From Stemphylium vesicarium (lineage: Eukaryota > Ascomycota > Dothideomycetes > Pleosporales > Pleosporaceae): a DNA stretch of 64,000 bases. Positions 10,816 to 19,955 of this stretch are shown one piece after another. The notes beneath the pieces were generated by a model that saw only the letters and a program-made list of their open reading frames with translations, did no database searches and was not told where the DNA came from. How positions within the stretch are numbered: the first letter of the stretch is position 1; each line of letters starts with the position of its first letter. The stretch spans positions 186,001 through 250,000 of the forward strand of contig QXCR01000012.1 of the NCBI GenBank assembly GCA_004380135.1, written 5' to 3'. The position numbers and the translations under genes are program-made.

Positions 10816-11698
10816 ATTCAATGATCGAATGATAATTTAAGGAACTTGAGGCGAATGGAAGTTGTTGTCGCCTGATATGCGGCATGTAAGTAATCGAAGG
10901 TTGCTAGGTGCCGGTGCAGTAGATGCATGTGGTCCAAGATGATGCAAGATGCACTTATCGTTCCCAGCACAGGATTTTGTACTCGCCTATTTCTAGGCAG
11001 CAGCAGGTCCTGTGCAGCAAAAATTCGAACTTCGGTCGTGCATTTAGCATCGTGTGGTTAAACCGCTAAAAGGATTGAAGCCTCCGGCTTATCACAGACA
11101 CGCGGAACAAGACAACCGGAGACCTCAGTCGTTATCTCGATGCCCTTGGGTCTCTGTTCTGGCGTTATGTCAGCGGCAGTGCAGCGATGTCGCGTCCAGT
11201 GGGACTAAAGCCCTGCACCCGCCTTTCCACACAAACCAAAGACACCACGATTATTTGTAGGCATAAATGGCGATTACTGAACGATCGTGATTCGCAGAAC
11301 GAATATTTTCTGATCCTTTGTCAGATTTACAGCCAATACGTTCTTCTTTGCGCTTTTGACCTTGATATCGATGTGTTACTTGGATAATGGTGCAGACGAA
11401 GATGTCACGACCTAAGCTGGGTCTTAGACTACTCGCCAAATATCCACACCAGTATGTCATAGCTAACGAAGAGTAGTGACTGAAGCGGTGTACCTGCGTA
11501 ATCTGCGATGAATAGACGATGGAATGACAAAGAACCAAGTCCAAAGCTCGGAGTTGGGATTGGAACCCGCCGCGAGTCATGAACCGCGCTAACTACGCCC
11601 TATTCTCTACACATGAATCCTACAATGAACATCATAAGAACCGCATCACAGCCGCAGCCTCAAACTCCCACATCATCTCCAATCCGTGAAAATTCACA
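10816..11698. other. Intergenic region with tRNA-like fragment
   Basis: This is about 880 bp without a credible gene. At 11553-11600 on the minus strand there is a tRNA-like fragment. It has GCGTAGTTAGCGC (D-arm-like), a loop TTCATGA with a CAT triplet over a CGCGG/CTCGCG stem with one bulged T, and GGGTTCCAATCC (T-arm-like). It lacks a paired acceptor stem and position 57 is not a purine, so it is not a working tRNA. The start of the alpha/beta hydrolase gene lies immediately downstream. Confidence 0.4.
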
Positions 11699-12685
11699 AT
11701 GCCGCAACCATCCGACGCAATACGGAATGTCGTCATGCCGCGCCCCGGCCAAACCCCGAGCCCGGGCGAAAGTGGGATAGCAGGCCCATCGGAAGGATTC
11801 TTCAGATCAACTTTTGGCAACCTCCTTCCGCCCGTCCAATACCTCAGCACCGCTGACGGAAGAGCTGCGTACTATTCGATATCGCCAGACGACCCCAGGC
11901 CAAACACGCATATACCACCGGAACGCGTACTATTTATCCATGGTGTGCAAACACCTGCTTTGGGTATGATACCATTGGCCCGCGCCCTGAAGGCCTCGTT
12001 CCCTGGTTCGCACTTTGTATTACTTGATCTATGGGGCCATGCATTAAGCGAGACACCACGGGTGCCTCACAATGCGGATCTCTTCCATAGGCTAATTGAT
12101 TCCCTACTCGACCATCTTAAATGGCCCTCTGCGCACTTTGTGGGCTTTTCTTTTGGTGGGTCGTTGACAGTTGGGTATACCGCGTCAAGGGCAGCGCGTG
12201 TGCAGAGCTACACGCTAGTTGCCCCTGCTGGGCTTATCAAATCTTCGTCGTTCACTGCAGAAGAGCGGAAGAATTTCCAGCCGGGCTGCGATGAGGTGGC
12301 GGCGCGGGACTGGATTGTCGGTTTCCTCGAGGGAGGAAAACTGGAGGTTCCGGCAGATTGGAAGGAAAGTGTCAGAGAGGGCAAGGTAATCGCTGAGGCT
12401 GTAAGGGAGTGGCAGACACGTGAGCATGCTGGGCACTTGGCGTCTGTTGTCGCTATATTTCGGGATGGCGGCGTGATGGATAACCACGAGAATTTCAAGA
12501 AGGCAGTAGCGACAGGTATCCCTTCACTCGTGATGTTGGGCGAGACAGACGAGTTATGCAATGAGCAAGAGATTAGGGATCTTGGCTTCAAAGATGTTCA
12601 CGTTGTCCCGAGGGCTGGACACGGTGTGGTCAGGGAAAGAGTACCGGAGGTTGCGGGGTTCATCACGGACTTTTGGATGAGATGA
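11699..12685 (+). CDS. Alpha/beta hydrolase fold protein
   Basis: This is an intronless 328-aa protein. The first 35 residues are Pro/Gly-rich and disordered. The hydrolase core begins near residue 48. It has the oxyanion-hole motif H81-G82 (VLFIHG), the nucleophile elbow G149-F-S151-F-G-G (HFVGFSFGGSL), an acid D284 in GETDEL and the catalytic histidine H308 in AGHGV, so a complete Ser-Asp-His triad is in the right order and spacing. FVLLDLWGHALSE at 106-118 is the usual strand-4 segment. The cap segment between about 175 and 250 is not diagnostic. No signal peptide is visible, so it is probably cytosolic. Substrate unknown: ester or C-C hydrolysis are both common in this fold. Confidence 0.85.
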   Translation: MPQPSDAIRNVVMPRPGQTPSPGESGIAGPSEGFFRSTFGNLLPPVQYLSTADGRAAYYSISPDDPRPNTHIPPERVLFIHGVQTPALGMIPLARALKASFPGSHFVLLDLWGHALSETPRVPHNADLFHRLIDSLLDHLKWPSAHFVGFSFGGSLTVGYTASRAARVQSYTLVAPAGLIKSSSFTAEERKNFQPGCDEVAARDWIVGFLEGGKLEVPADWKESVREGKVIAEAVREWQTREHAGHLASVVAIFRDGGVMDNHENFKKAVATGIPSLVMLGETDELCNEQEIRDLGFKDVHVVPRAGHGVVRERVPEVAGFITDFWMR

Positions 12686-12877
12686 GACATTCTAGGCTGC
12701 TACTTTCACTTTCACTAATAGTCAGATCCTTGTTACGAATCTTCCCAATCTCCCCAACCAGGGTTCTATTCACTTTTTTCCTCCAACCCACAGTCTTGCT
12801 TGGTGAAGCGGTTTAATCGACTTGTATGCTATGATTTCGCTTAGATTGCATTACACTTCTCCTACAAGAGCCGCAAA

Positions 12878-14032
12878 ATGTACAGAGCCGCCAAGTTCGA
12901 CGTTAGAGACGCCAGGTGCAATACGCCATCAGCAACGCCCTCGAGCAGCGACTCAGATAGGGACGACCAGCCGCAGGCCTTCCAATACCATCCCCAACAC
13001 CGCAATGCCTTCCAATGTCACCGAAAGAACAGGCCTGCGGCATACAGAATGCCGAAAAAGCGTAAACGCATCGTCCTGAAAGGCGGCAAGGAGCTACAGC
13101 AACTACTCCACCGCCTGTCCGCCCCATCGAACAGCGCCGCTTCAGCCCATCTCAGAACTCTACATCTCGCACTCGGCGCGCAATGGATACGCTTCCTCCC
13201 AAAGTACAAAGATTTCGAATATGACCGGACGGCCACGACAGACGAGGACTTACCCGTCATCGTCCTCGTCGGCACATACATTCTCGCTTCACCTGAGGCA
13301 CCGCAGCAATCCACAAAGAAAGTGAAGAAAGGCATATCGAACCCTAAAAAGGCCAAGCAGAAGTTCACCAACACCCTAGAAATCTGGGCACACCATGCGC
13401 TACCAGTGGAACCGACGCTGAACGATCCCACTCCGTCAACGCCCGTCGAATGGCTTGTCTACGACGAGGATCTACGACACATCACTGACGTGCCCGGGTT
13501 GAAGGAAGAACGCCCCTGGTATGTGAAGAGCGCGCATATCAACTTCCTATCTCCGTTCGCAGATGTACGGTCTGAAGCCGAGCTCCGCTGCTTGATTCGC
13601 TACGCGCTTCTTCTCGCTTCCACGCACGACCTGTACGATATTGATCACACAGAGATACGCTGCGGTATCGGTTTTACAAACGTGCTGATCCAGCAATGCA
13701 AGAGGAAATGGGAGGAAGAGCGCTTCAAGACATACGAGGAGACGGGCGTGTTACCACAGGACAAGGATGTCTGGAAGGGTGCTGTCGCAATCGATACGAA
13801 GAAGGTACAACCCGCGGAGGCGTTCTCGACATCGGAGAGTTCGGGCGAGGATGAGATTCCAGCTGTGAAATGGGGGCTGCTTAGGCAGCGTCCCGTGCGG
13901 AAGGGCATATGGGAAGAGAAAGTAAAGGGCAAAGGCAAGGCGCCGGAGAAAGTCGAGACTGGCGAGGAGGCAGCGCAGGTTAGCAGGATGAGGGGAGACC
14001 GTTTTGAGCAGTTTTTCAGCGACAGAGAGTGA
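12878..14032 (+). CDS. Conserved fungal protein of unknown function
   Basis: This 384-aa reading frame starts at 12878 (MYRAAKFDVRDARC). An internal ATG at 13049 (MPKKRKRIVLKGGKELQQLL) is equally plausible and would open with a nuclear-localisation-like basic patch. The central part (about residues 60-290: LHLALGAQWIRFLPKYKDFE, AHINFLSPFADVRSEAELRC, LIRYALLLASTHDLYDID) looks globular and alpha-helical. A Lys-rich insert sits near 145-165. The C-terminal 80 residues are acidic/basic low complexity (SESSGEDEIP; KVKGKGKAPEK). I recognise no domain or catalytic motif. The basic patches suggest a nuclear or nucleolar protein, which is inference only. Confidence 0.6.
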   Translation: MYRAAKFDVRDARCNTPSATPSSSDSDRDDQPQAFQYHPQHRNAFQCHRKNRPAAYRMPKKRKRIVLKGGKELQQLLHRLSAPSNSAASAHLRTLHLALGAQWIRFLPKYKDFEYDRTATTDEDLPVIVLVGTYILASPEAPQQSTKKVKKGISNPKKAKQKFTNTLEIWAHHALPVEPTLNDPTPSTPVEWLVYDEDLRHITDVPGLKEERPWYVKSAHINFLSPFADVRSEAELRCLIRYALLLASTHDLYDIDHTEIRCGIGFTNVLIQQCKRKWEEERFKTYEETGVLPQDKDVWKGAVAIDTKKVQPAEAFSTSESSGEDEIPAVKWGLLRQRPVRKGIWEEKVKGKGKAPEKVETGEEAAQVSRMRGDRFEQFFSDRE

Positions 14033-14592
14033 GGACGAGGATGGAATACCTGTGGTGAAGCCTTGTAGTGATGATGAGGGTTGAGGTGGTAGTGGAGGAA
14101 AATCCTCGGCGTGTAGCGCAGTTGATAGGGAGGAAGAAGAGGAGAGCCAGCGGGTAATAAGTGTGTGTTATAAAAGAGATGGATGTCAGGAAGAGGAAGA
14201 TCAATACGGCGCATTGGTGTCGTGTGTTTTGGATAGCGTCACAGGAAGTCTAGGTGTAGAAGGCATTGCAGGAGCCCCGGACGTGAACTATCACTCCGGA
14301 AAAAGCAAATAGTAAGATTGGCAGTAATCAAAACATTGAAAGCTAGGATAGCCAATGCTGATCATGTATGCGAGCACACTTTCGGTACGTGATGAGCGTT
14401 ACTTACCTCCCGCAATTACCTGTCTCAATTAGCCTACATGCATACATGTGGGGCCATCCTTGTGCAACCTTCACACAAGCCGACCCCACACAATCACATA
14501 ATCGTACACATACCAACGAGCTCAGCACATCCCGAAGTTTTCTGACTCATAAACCCTATCCAACCTGAAAGCCATACACAACAAATACCACC
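14033..14592. other. Intergenic region upstream of the FAD monooxygenase
   Basis: This is 560 bp holding the presumed promoter of the FAD monooxygenase. The ATG of that gene sits in an ideal fungal context (CACCATGG). No ORF or repeat of note. Confidence 0.4.
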
Positions 14593-15873
14593 ATGGCTCA
14601 CTTACCCAGAAATCCACCAACAGGCATACATGTCCTAATAGTAGGCGCAGGCTTCGCCGGCATCTCCCTAGCCATCGAATGCACGCGAAAAGGGCACACA
14701 GTCAGCGTTCTCGAAAAAGCGTCCAAGGTAGAAGAAATCACCCGCTACGGCGACATCATCTCCTTCGACCCCAACGGCGCACGGAACTTCGTGCGCTGGC
14801 CGGGCGTCCTGGAAGCCATGCGCAAAGTGGCGCGGAAAACGACATGGTTGGACTTTTACCATTGGAAAGGCGAGTTTGTGACACGCCAGAGTTTTGAGGG
14901 GGAGAAGGAGTGGGGGCCTAGGATAAATGGGCATAGAGGGGAGTTGTATCAGATCATACATGATCATGCTGTTGAAAGAGGGGTAGAGATAAAATGGGGG
15001 CAAAGGGCCACGGACTACTTTGAGGATGAAGACAAGGCAGGTGTTGTTGTCAACGGCAAGGAGATGGTAGCCGATATCGTTGTCGCAGCAGAAGGAGTCC
15101 GCTCGCGTGGACGAAAGATCGTACTGGGTTTTGACGACAAGCCCAAGAGTTCCGGGTACGCAGCATATCGGTGTTGGTTCAAAGGAGACGCGATCAAGGA
15201 CAACCCCATGCTGAAGCATCTCGTCGACGGAGACCAGCATCTTGGTTTCATCGGGCCGGACCTGCATTTCCTGGCTTCGTCGCTCAAAGGTGGGAAGGAA
15301 TTCAATTGGGTCTTCACACACGTCGACGACGGCAACATCGAGGAGAGCTGGCAGTTTCCAGGCCGTGTGCAAGATTGCCTCAAGTACGTTGAGGGTTGGG
15401 CGCCCGTGGTACAGGAAATTGTGAGATCAACACCGAAAGACGCACGGCTCATCGATCATAAGCTTGTCTTCCGCGATCCGCTGCCGACTTTCATCTCCCC
15501 GAAGCACCGTATCGCTTTGATCGGCGATGCGGCCCATCCCTTCCTCCCGTCGTCTATCCAGGGTGCCAGTCAATCAATTGAAGACGGCGTCGTGCTGGCG
15601 GCTTGCCTGGAGCTAGCGGGAAAGGCCAACATTCCTCTTGCAGTGCGAGCGTTCGAAAACCTTCGATATGAAAGGGTGCACAGAGCACAGGCGACGGGAG
15701 TAGAGGCTCGGGAGCGATGGCACAAAGCAAACTGGGATGAGATAGCGAAGAAACCAGAGTCCATCAACCTAGCGCGAGAGGCCTGGTTGCTGAACTTCGA
15801 TGCGGAAAAGGATTGTTATGACAGGTTCGACGAGGTTACTAGAGACTTGCGGGGTAGGCAGGCGCGGTTGTAG
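14593..15873 (+). CDS. FAD-dependent monooxygenase, salicylate-hydroxylase-like
   Basis: This is a 426-aa intronless flavoprotein monooxygenase of the aromatic-hydroxylase class (PF01494 type). The Rossmann dinucleotide motif is at residues 14-23 (VLIVGAGFAG), followed by an acidic residue closing the second strand (SVLEKA). A DG-type segment (ADIVVAAEGVRSRGRK) binds FAD and NADPH, and the GD motif is near residue 312 (HRIALIGDAAHPFLPS), where the Asp contacts the flavin ribityl chain. These enzymes use NAD(P)H and O2 to hydroxylate aromatic or polyketide-derived rings. There is no C-terminal membrane helix. Its neighbours (two alpha/beta hydrolases, a carboxylesterase and an MFS pump) fit a catabolic or detoxification setting, but no biosynthetic backbone gene is present. 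Confidence 0.85.
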   Translation: MAHLPRNPPTGIHVLIVGAGFAGISLAIECTRKGHTVSVLEKASKVEEITRYGDIISFDPNGARNFVRWPGVLEAMRKVARKTTWLDFYHWKGEFVTRQSFEGEKEWGPRINGHRGELYQIIHDHAVERGVEIKWGQRATDYFEDEDKAGVVVNGKEMVADIVVAAEGVRSRGRKIVLGFDDKPKSSGYAAYRCWFKGDAIKDNPMLKHLVDGDQHLGFIGPDLHFLASSLKGGKEFNWVFTHVDDGNIEESWQFPGRVQDCLKYVEGWAPVVQEIVRSTPKDARLIDHKLVFRDPLPTFISPKHRIALIGDAAHPFLPSSIQGASQSIEDGVVLAACLELAGKANIPLAVRAFENLRYERVHRAQATGVEARERWHKANWDEIAKKPESINLAREAWLLNFDAEKDCYDRFDEVTRDLRGRQARL

Positions 15874-16298
15874 TGACGTGGTTGCTCGGTTGGGTGTAGG
15901 TGTATGCTTCGTGGTGTGGGTGGGGCAAGCAGGGTACACACGTTATCTCCATGTTGGTAGTGTCTCAGCAACTTCATTATGCACGTTGCACAGCGAGATC
16001 CCGCGGCTACATTCTTTCTGCCTATCCTTTGAGTTTCAACAAGTTAAGACTTACATCATTGATGCGGGTGAGCTATTGTACTAATGCCGCCCTAGCAACA
16101 ACACCCGTCTATCACGTCACGGCATGCACCTGCCCATTGCGGGTTAGCATCGGTCTATATGGTATCTAGTCTATCTATCATAAGCCAACTCCATGTCATC
16201 TTGCGCAAATATATCAATGCTGTGACGTACCTCTCTATTGTTTCTCGTCACGTACATTTGATCTTTTACAGCACAGAACACAAGAGGTGGTTACGAAG
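15874..16298. other. Intergenic region upstream of the carboxylesterase
   Basis: This is 425 bp between two plus-strand genes, containing the FAD monooxygenase 3' end and the esterase promoter. An AT-rich TATATC sequence near 16210 is a weak TATA candidate. No other feature is seen. Confidence 0.35.
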
Positions 16299-18017
16299 AT
16301 GCGCTTCTCCGTTCTTGCCGCTTGTTTCGGCGCCGCCGCAGCGGGTGTTCGGCTCGCAGACGACGACATCGACGTCCAAGGCATGGCACGCAACGACATC
16401 GAAATCTTTCTAGGCATCCCATACGCCCAAGACACCAGCGGCGCAAACAGATTCAAGCCCCCGATTCCCTACGAGTACACCCCTGGCGAAGTCATCGACG
16501 CGACCAAACCGGGCCCGGCTTGCCCACAGCCACTGGGTGTACTCTTCCCACCTCTTGGAGTAGGCAACATCACCGAAACTTCTGAGGATTGTCTGAACCT
16601 CAACATAGCAAGGCCCAAAGCAGCAGATAGAGAAGGGAAAGGGCCACTACCGGTTCTGGTATGGATCCACGGAGGCTCTTTCTGGTGGGCGAGCAATACC
16701 GAACCGACAACCGCACCCGACGGCATGATCAAGCAATCCGTTGAGAACGGCTCGCCCATCATGCACGTAGCCATGAACTACCGCCTGGGATTCTTCGGCT
16801 TCGGCAGCTCAAAAGCGCTGAAAGAGGAAGGAAGCATGAACGCCGGTCTTCGCGATCAGCGCGCTGCTATTGAGTGGGTTCGTGACAATATTGCTGCTTT
16901 TGGCGGGGACCCGGAAAGGATCACCATCGCCGGCCAATCTTCCGGTGGCTTAGCAATCGGAATGCAGATCATGGCTTATGGTGGGGAAAAGCCTCTTCCT
17001 TTTCAGCAGGGTATTGCGCAGTCGCAGGCGCTTGAGCCGGGTATCACCGGCACTTTTGCCAAGGATGCTATGGTCGCTGTTGTTGACTATGTCGGGTGCA
17101 ATTCTACCGACATAGACGATCCGGAGACGATTGAGTGTCTACGAGGTTTGGACACAGACACGCTCTTCAACGCTTCCGAGACGACGTACCAGAGTGATAT
17201 CGCTCACAACATTGGCGATATTTGGTTGCCGCAGGTGGACGATGACTTCCTCCCAGCTCCACCCAGCCAGCTCATTGCCGAGGGTCGTTTTGGGAATGCA
17301 ACCTTCATGTCAGGCTGGATGGAAGGCGATCTGAACGTCTACACGAACACGTCCATCGCAACCGCGCAAGACACATACGACTTTATCCGCGGTTATCTCC
17401 CAGCCATGCCGGAAGACTCGCTGACAGAGCTACTGGACATGTACTCCGTCGAGGAATTCGGGACCAGTGTAAACCTGACACAAGAATTCTATCGCTCGGC
17501 CCGCATCTTCCGCGACATCCTAATGGTGTGCCCGTCGCTGCACCTCGGAGGCGCAGTGAAGAAAAAGTACGAAGGTCCAGTCTATTTTTACAACTTCAAC
17601 CAAACGATCCTCGATCCCATCCTGGAGTATACCGAGGATATCTATGGTTTTGGTGTTGTTCACACATCGGAGTTTGCGTACATTTTCGATAGTATGCAGG
17701 CGTACAACACGTCCGACTACCCACTCGATCCAACGGAGTCTGACTATGAGCTTGCGAAGCGAGCAAGTCGGTCGTGGAGCACGTTTGTTGCCACAGGAGT
17801 CCCAACCATGAGTGGGCCTGATTCGACAACGTTGCTGAACTGGAATGAGGCCTTCAGTCGACCAGGGGGTCCGTATGTGAGGACAATTGGAGGCGCTTAC
17901 CCGAGCAACAGCGCTTTGGGCCAGGCGAACGCAACGCAGGCCTTTGCAGAGCAGAGACTGCAGGAGAGATGCGCGTTCTTCAACAGTCCGGAGGTTATTC
18001 AGTACTTGCAGTATTGA
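16299..18017 (+). CDS. Secreted type-B carboxylesterase/lipase
   Basis: This 572-aa protein starts at the ATG at 16299 (the open frame from 16287 has only GTG). Residues 1-16 (MRFSVLAACFGAAAAG) form a signal peptide. The carboxylesterase type-B family is shown by IFLGIPYAQ, by EDCLNLN (residues 96-102, the second family signature), by the oxyanion loop IHGGSFWW, and by the nucleophile G212-Q-S214-S-G-G, where most family members have GESAGG. The acid is the Glu of GWMEGD, and the catalytic His lies in GVVHTSEFAYIF. Many Asn-X-Ser/Thr sites support secretion. Expected activity is hydrolysis of carboxylic esters outside the cell (lipids, plant or microbial esters). The exact substrate is unknown. 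Confidence 0.88.
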   Translation: MRFSVLAACFGAAAAGVRLADDDIDVQGMARNDIEIFLGIPYAQDTSGANRFKPPIPYEYTPGEVIDATKPGPACPQPLGVLFPPLGVGNITETSEDCLNLNIARPKAADREGKGPLPVLVWIHGGSFWWASNTEPTTAPDGMIKQSVENGSPIMHVAMNYRLGFFGFGSSKALKEEGSMNAGLRDQRAAIEWVRDNIAAFGGDPERITIAGQSSGGLAIGMQIMAYGGEKPLPFQQGIAQSQALEPGITGTFAKDAMVAVVDYVGCNSTDIDDPETIECLRGLDTDTLFNASETTYQSDIAHNIGDIWLPQVDDDFLPAPPSQLIAEGRFGNATFMSGWMEGDLNVYTNTSIATAQDTYDFIRGYLPAMPEDSLTELLDMYSVEEFGTSVNLTQEFYRSARIFRDILMVCPSLHLGGAVKKKYEGPVYFYNFNQTILDPILEYTEDIYGFGVVHTSEFAYIFDSMQAYNTSDYPLDPTESDYELAKRASRSWSTFVATGVPTMSGPDSTTLLNWNEAFSRPGGPYVRTIGGAYPSNSALGQANATQAFAEQRLQERCAFFNSPEVIQYLQY

Positions 18018-18155
18018 GGACGGCATGTAAGGGCTGTGGGATTGAGCAGTACTGTAGATGTATGCGATGTAGCGTCCCGATAATACTCTTCCCAACACTT
18101 CGTCTGATTAGGCATCATCGCCTTGGTCGTCCTTGATTCAGAGACCGGCAATCCT

Positions 18156-19028
18156 CTACTTGTCTTCCGTATCCACTTCCTTCTCTTCCTCCTTTCCCCC
18201 CTCAGCCAAGCCCAATATGAAATCCCACTCCTCCTTCCTCACCCGACACACACTCAGCCTCGAATTATTAACAAGCTGCATATCCCTCAGCGGCCCTGCA
18301 TCTTTCGCAAAATCCTTGATCCGATGTAAATCCACCACCTCCTTAAACTCCTTGACAAACTCAACCCCCACACAATACCACTTGGGATTATGCCGGTCAG
18401 ACTTCTTGTCAAAGTAAGGATCCTTGGGATCAAACGCCGTCTCGTCAACCTTGGCTTCCTCTACGACGCGCAATATGCCTACGACACCTGAAGGCTTGGC
18501 GTTGGAGTGGTAGAAGAAGCCGAGGTCGCCTTTGCGCATGGCTTGCATGTTGTTGCGGGCTTGGGGGTTGCGCACGCCGCCCCATGGTTCAGGTTCGTTG
18601 CAGGCGCGCAGGTCGGAGATGGAGAAGGCGACGTTGACGCCGTTTTCGTAGCGTGGAAGTGGCTCGGCTTTGAGGAGCCAGAAGACTTCTTGGTTGCCGT
18701 CTGCGTTGCGGTTGGAGGGCGAGGAGGGTTCGGGTGGAGGTGCCGTCTTGGATTTCGGTGCAGGGGGTTCAGAAGAGTTGGATGCTTTGCTTGCGGGCTT
18801 TACTTTGGAGGCTTTGGATTTGGCTGTAGCGGCTTTCTTGGCCGGGGGTGGACTGTCGTCTGCTACATCTTGCTCCTCGTCGTCTGCTTCTTCACGGGCA
18901 CGCTTGCGACGCGTCGTCTTCTTCACATTACGCTTCGATTGTACTTCGTCGGCCGAGGACGACTGGTCCTCATTGTATTTCGGCGTTGCGGTGGCCTTTT
19001 GACGCGTAGAGCTCCGTGTTCCAGCCAT
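18156..19028 (-). CDS. THYN1: EVE-domain protein, thymocyte nuclear protein 1 homolog
   Basis: This 290-aa protein starts at the ATG at 19028 (MAGTRSSTRQKATATPKYN); the apparent frame to 19052 starts with TTG. Residues 1-110 are Lys/Ser/Ala/Pro-rich with basic stretches (KRNVKKTTRRKRAREE), a likely nuclear-localisation and disordered tail. Residues about 122-280 form the EVE domain: FWLLKAEP, then GVRNPQARNNMQAMRKGDLG, FFYHSN, VVGILRVVEEA, FDPKDPYFDKKS and LRDMQLVNNSRLSVCRV, all typical of THYN1 proteins. EVE is a PUA-like fold thought to read modified cytosines or adenines in nucleic acid. The gene is convergent with the carboxylesterase (138 bp apart). Confidence 0.9.
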   Translation of the reverse strand: MAGTRSSTRQKATATPKYNEDQSSSADEVQSKRNVKKTTRRKRAREEADDEEQDVADDSPPPAKKAATAKSKASKVKPASKASNSSEPPAPKSKTAPPPEPSSPSNRNADGNQEVFWLLKAEPLPRYENGVNVAFSISDLRACNEPEPWGGVRNPQARNNMQAMRKGDLGFFYHSNAKPSGVVGILRVVEEAKVDETAFDPKDPYFDKKSDRHNPKWYCVGVEFVKEFKEVVDLHRIKDFAKDAGPLRDMQLVNNSRLSVCRVRKEEWDFILGLAEGGKEEEKEVDTEDK

Positions 19029-19955
19029 GATGAGGTTGTGGTGGTGACGCAATGCGCGAGCACCTCACAGACGTTGCGACGCTGTGCGAGGTGGGCGCGC
19101 ATCGACCATGACGCCATTGGCTAGAATACAATGCCCGCTCCCGTCCCGAGGTCTTCCAAACCTTCTAACCCATCCACCATGCTTCGGGACAATTTTCCTC
19201 CACCATCCTGATTCGAACTGCATCAGATTACTCATTCATCCTTTCAGACAGGCAAAAAGCGCGCCCGCATCTACTGTAGGGCTGGTCCCGCAACTATTCG
19301 CTGCGGGCACTCTAGCGAATGGCGACTTTTCCAACCCTACGACTCTCAACTACGTCAAATCCCCGCTTTCAAGATGCAGTGAGATCTCAGGACAGAGTAC
19401 CACGTCTGTTACGTTATCCTGCACATGCTTTAGCAAGCACCTCAAGCTTCACATTGCTTACGTTGGCCCAGGACGCAGGTGAGCTAGTGACAAAGCAGAT
19501 CATAGTATCTCACGCTGTATGCAGTCGCCCAGACGCAAGATGAGATATTCTCCTTGGATAGAAGAAGGTGTATCGGCATAACAATGGCAGAAAAGACTGA
19601 ATCCACAGTGCTGTCCACGGACAATTGCACAAAACAAGATCCCGAGGTCCGATTACTTCGCTCGTACGAAACGCCCCTAGCAGCTCCACAGAGGTAGTAA
19701 CATGGGATTTGGCCACCGGTGTAACCCCACAAGATCCGATTAGTGTACGCAAGGCTACGGGCGTACGAACCCCGCTTATCATGATGACTAGTGGTCTAGC
19801 CTCCGTCTGTACAGCTGACTACCGACGCGGCCTTACATCCTCAACCGTACGAACGTAGCTTGGCGTGGCGACTATAAAAGAACGATAGCTCAACAACAGA
19901 GGAAGCAACCAGCTCGCCCATTCAAATCATTGAACACACTATACCCTCACCTACT
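19029..19955. other. Divergent promoter region (EVE gene / epoxide hydrolase)
   Basis: This is about 930 bp separating two divergent starts. Apart from the TATA box listed separately I see no gene. Short ORFs at 19084-19482 and 19484-19782 lack codon or family support. Confidence 0.4.
19873..19880 (+). promoter_or_regulatory. TATA box of the epoxide hydrolase gene
   Basis: TATAAAAG lies 76 bp upstream of the epoxide hydrolase ATG. This fits a start of transcription about 30 bp downstream and a leader of about 45-50 nt. TATA boxes in fungi favour inducible genes. Confidence 0.55.
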
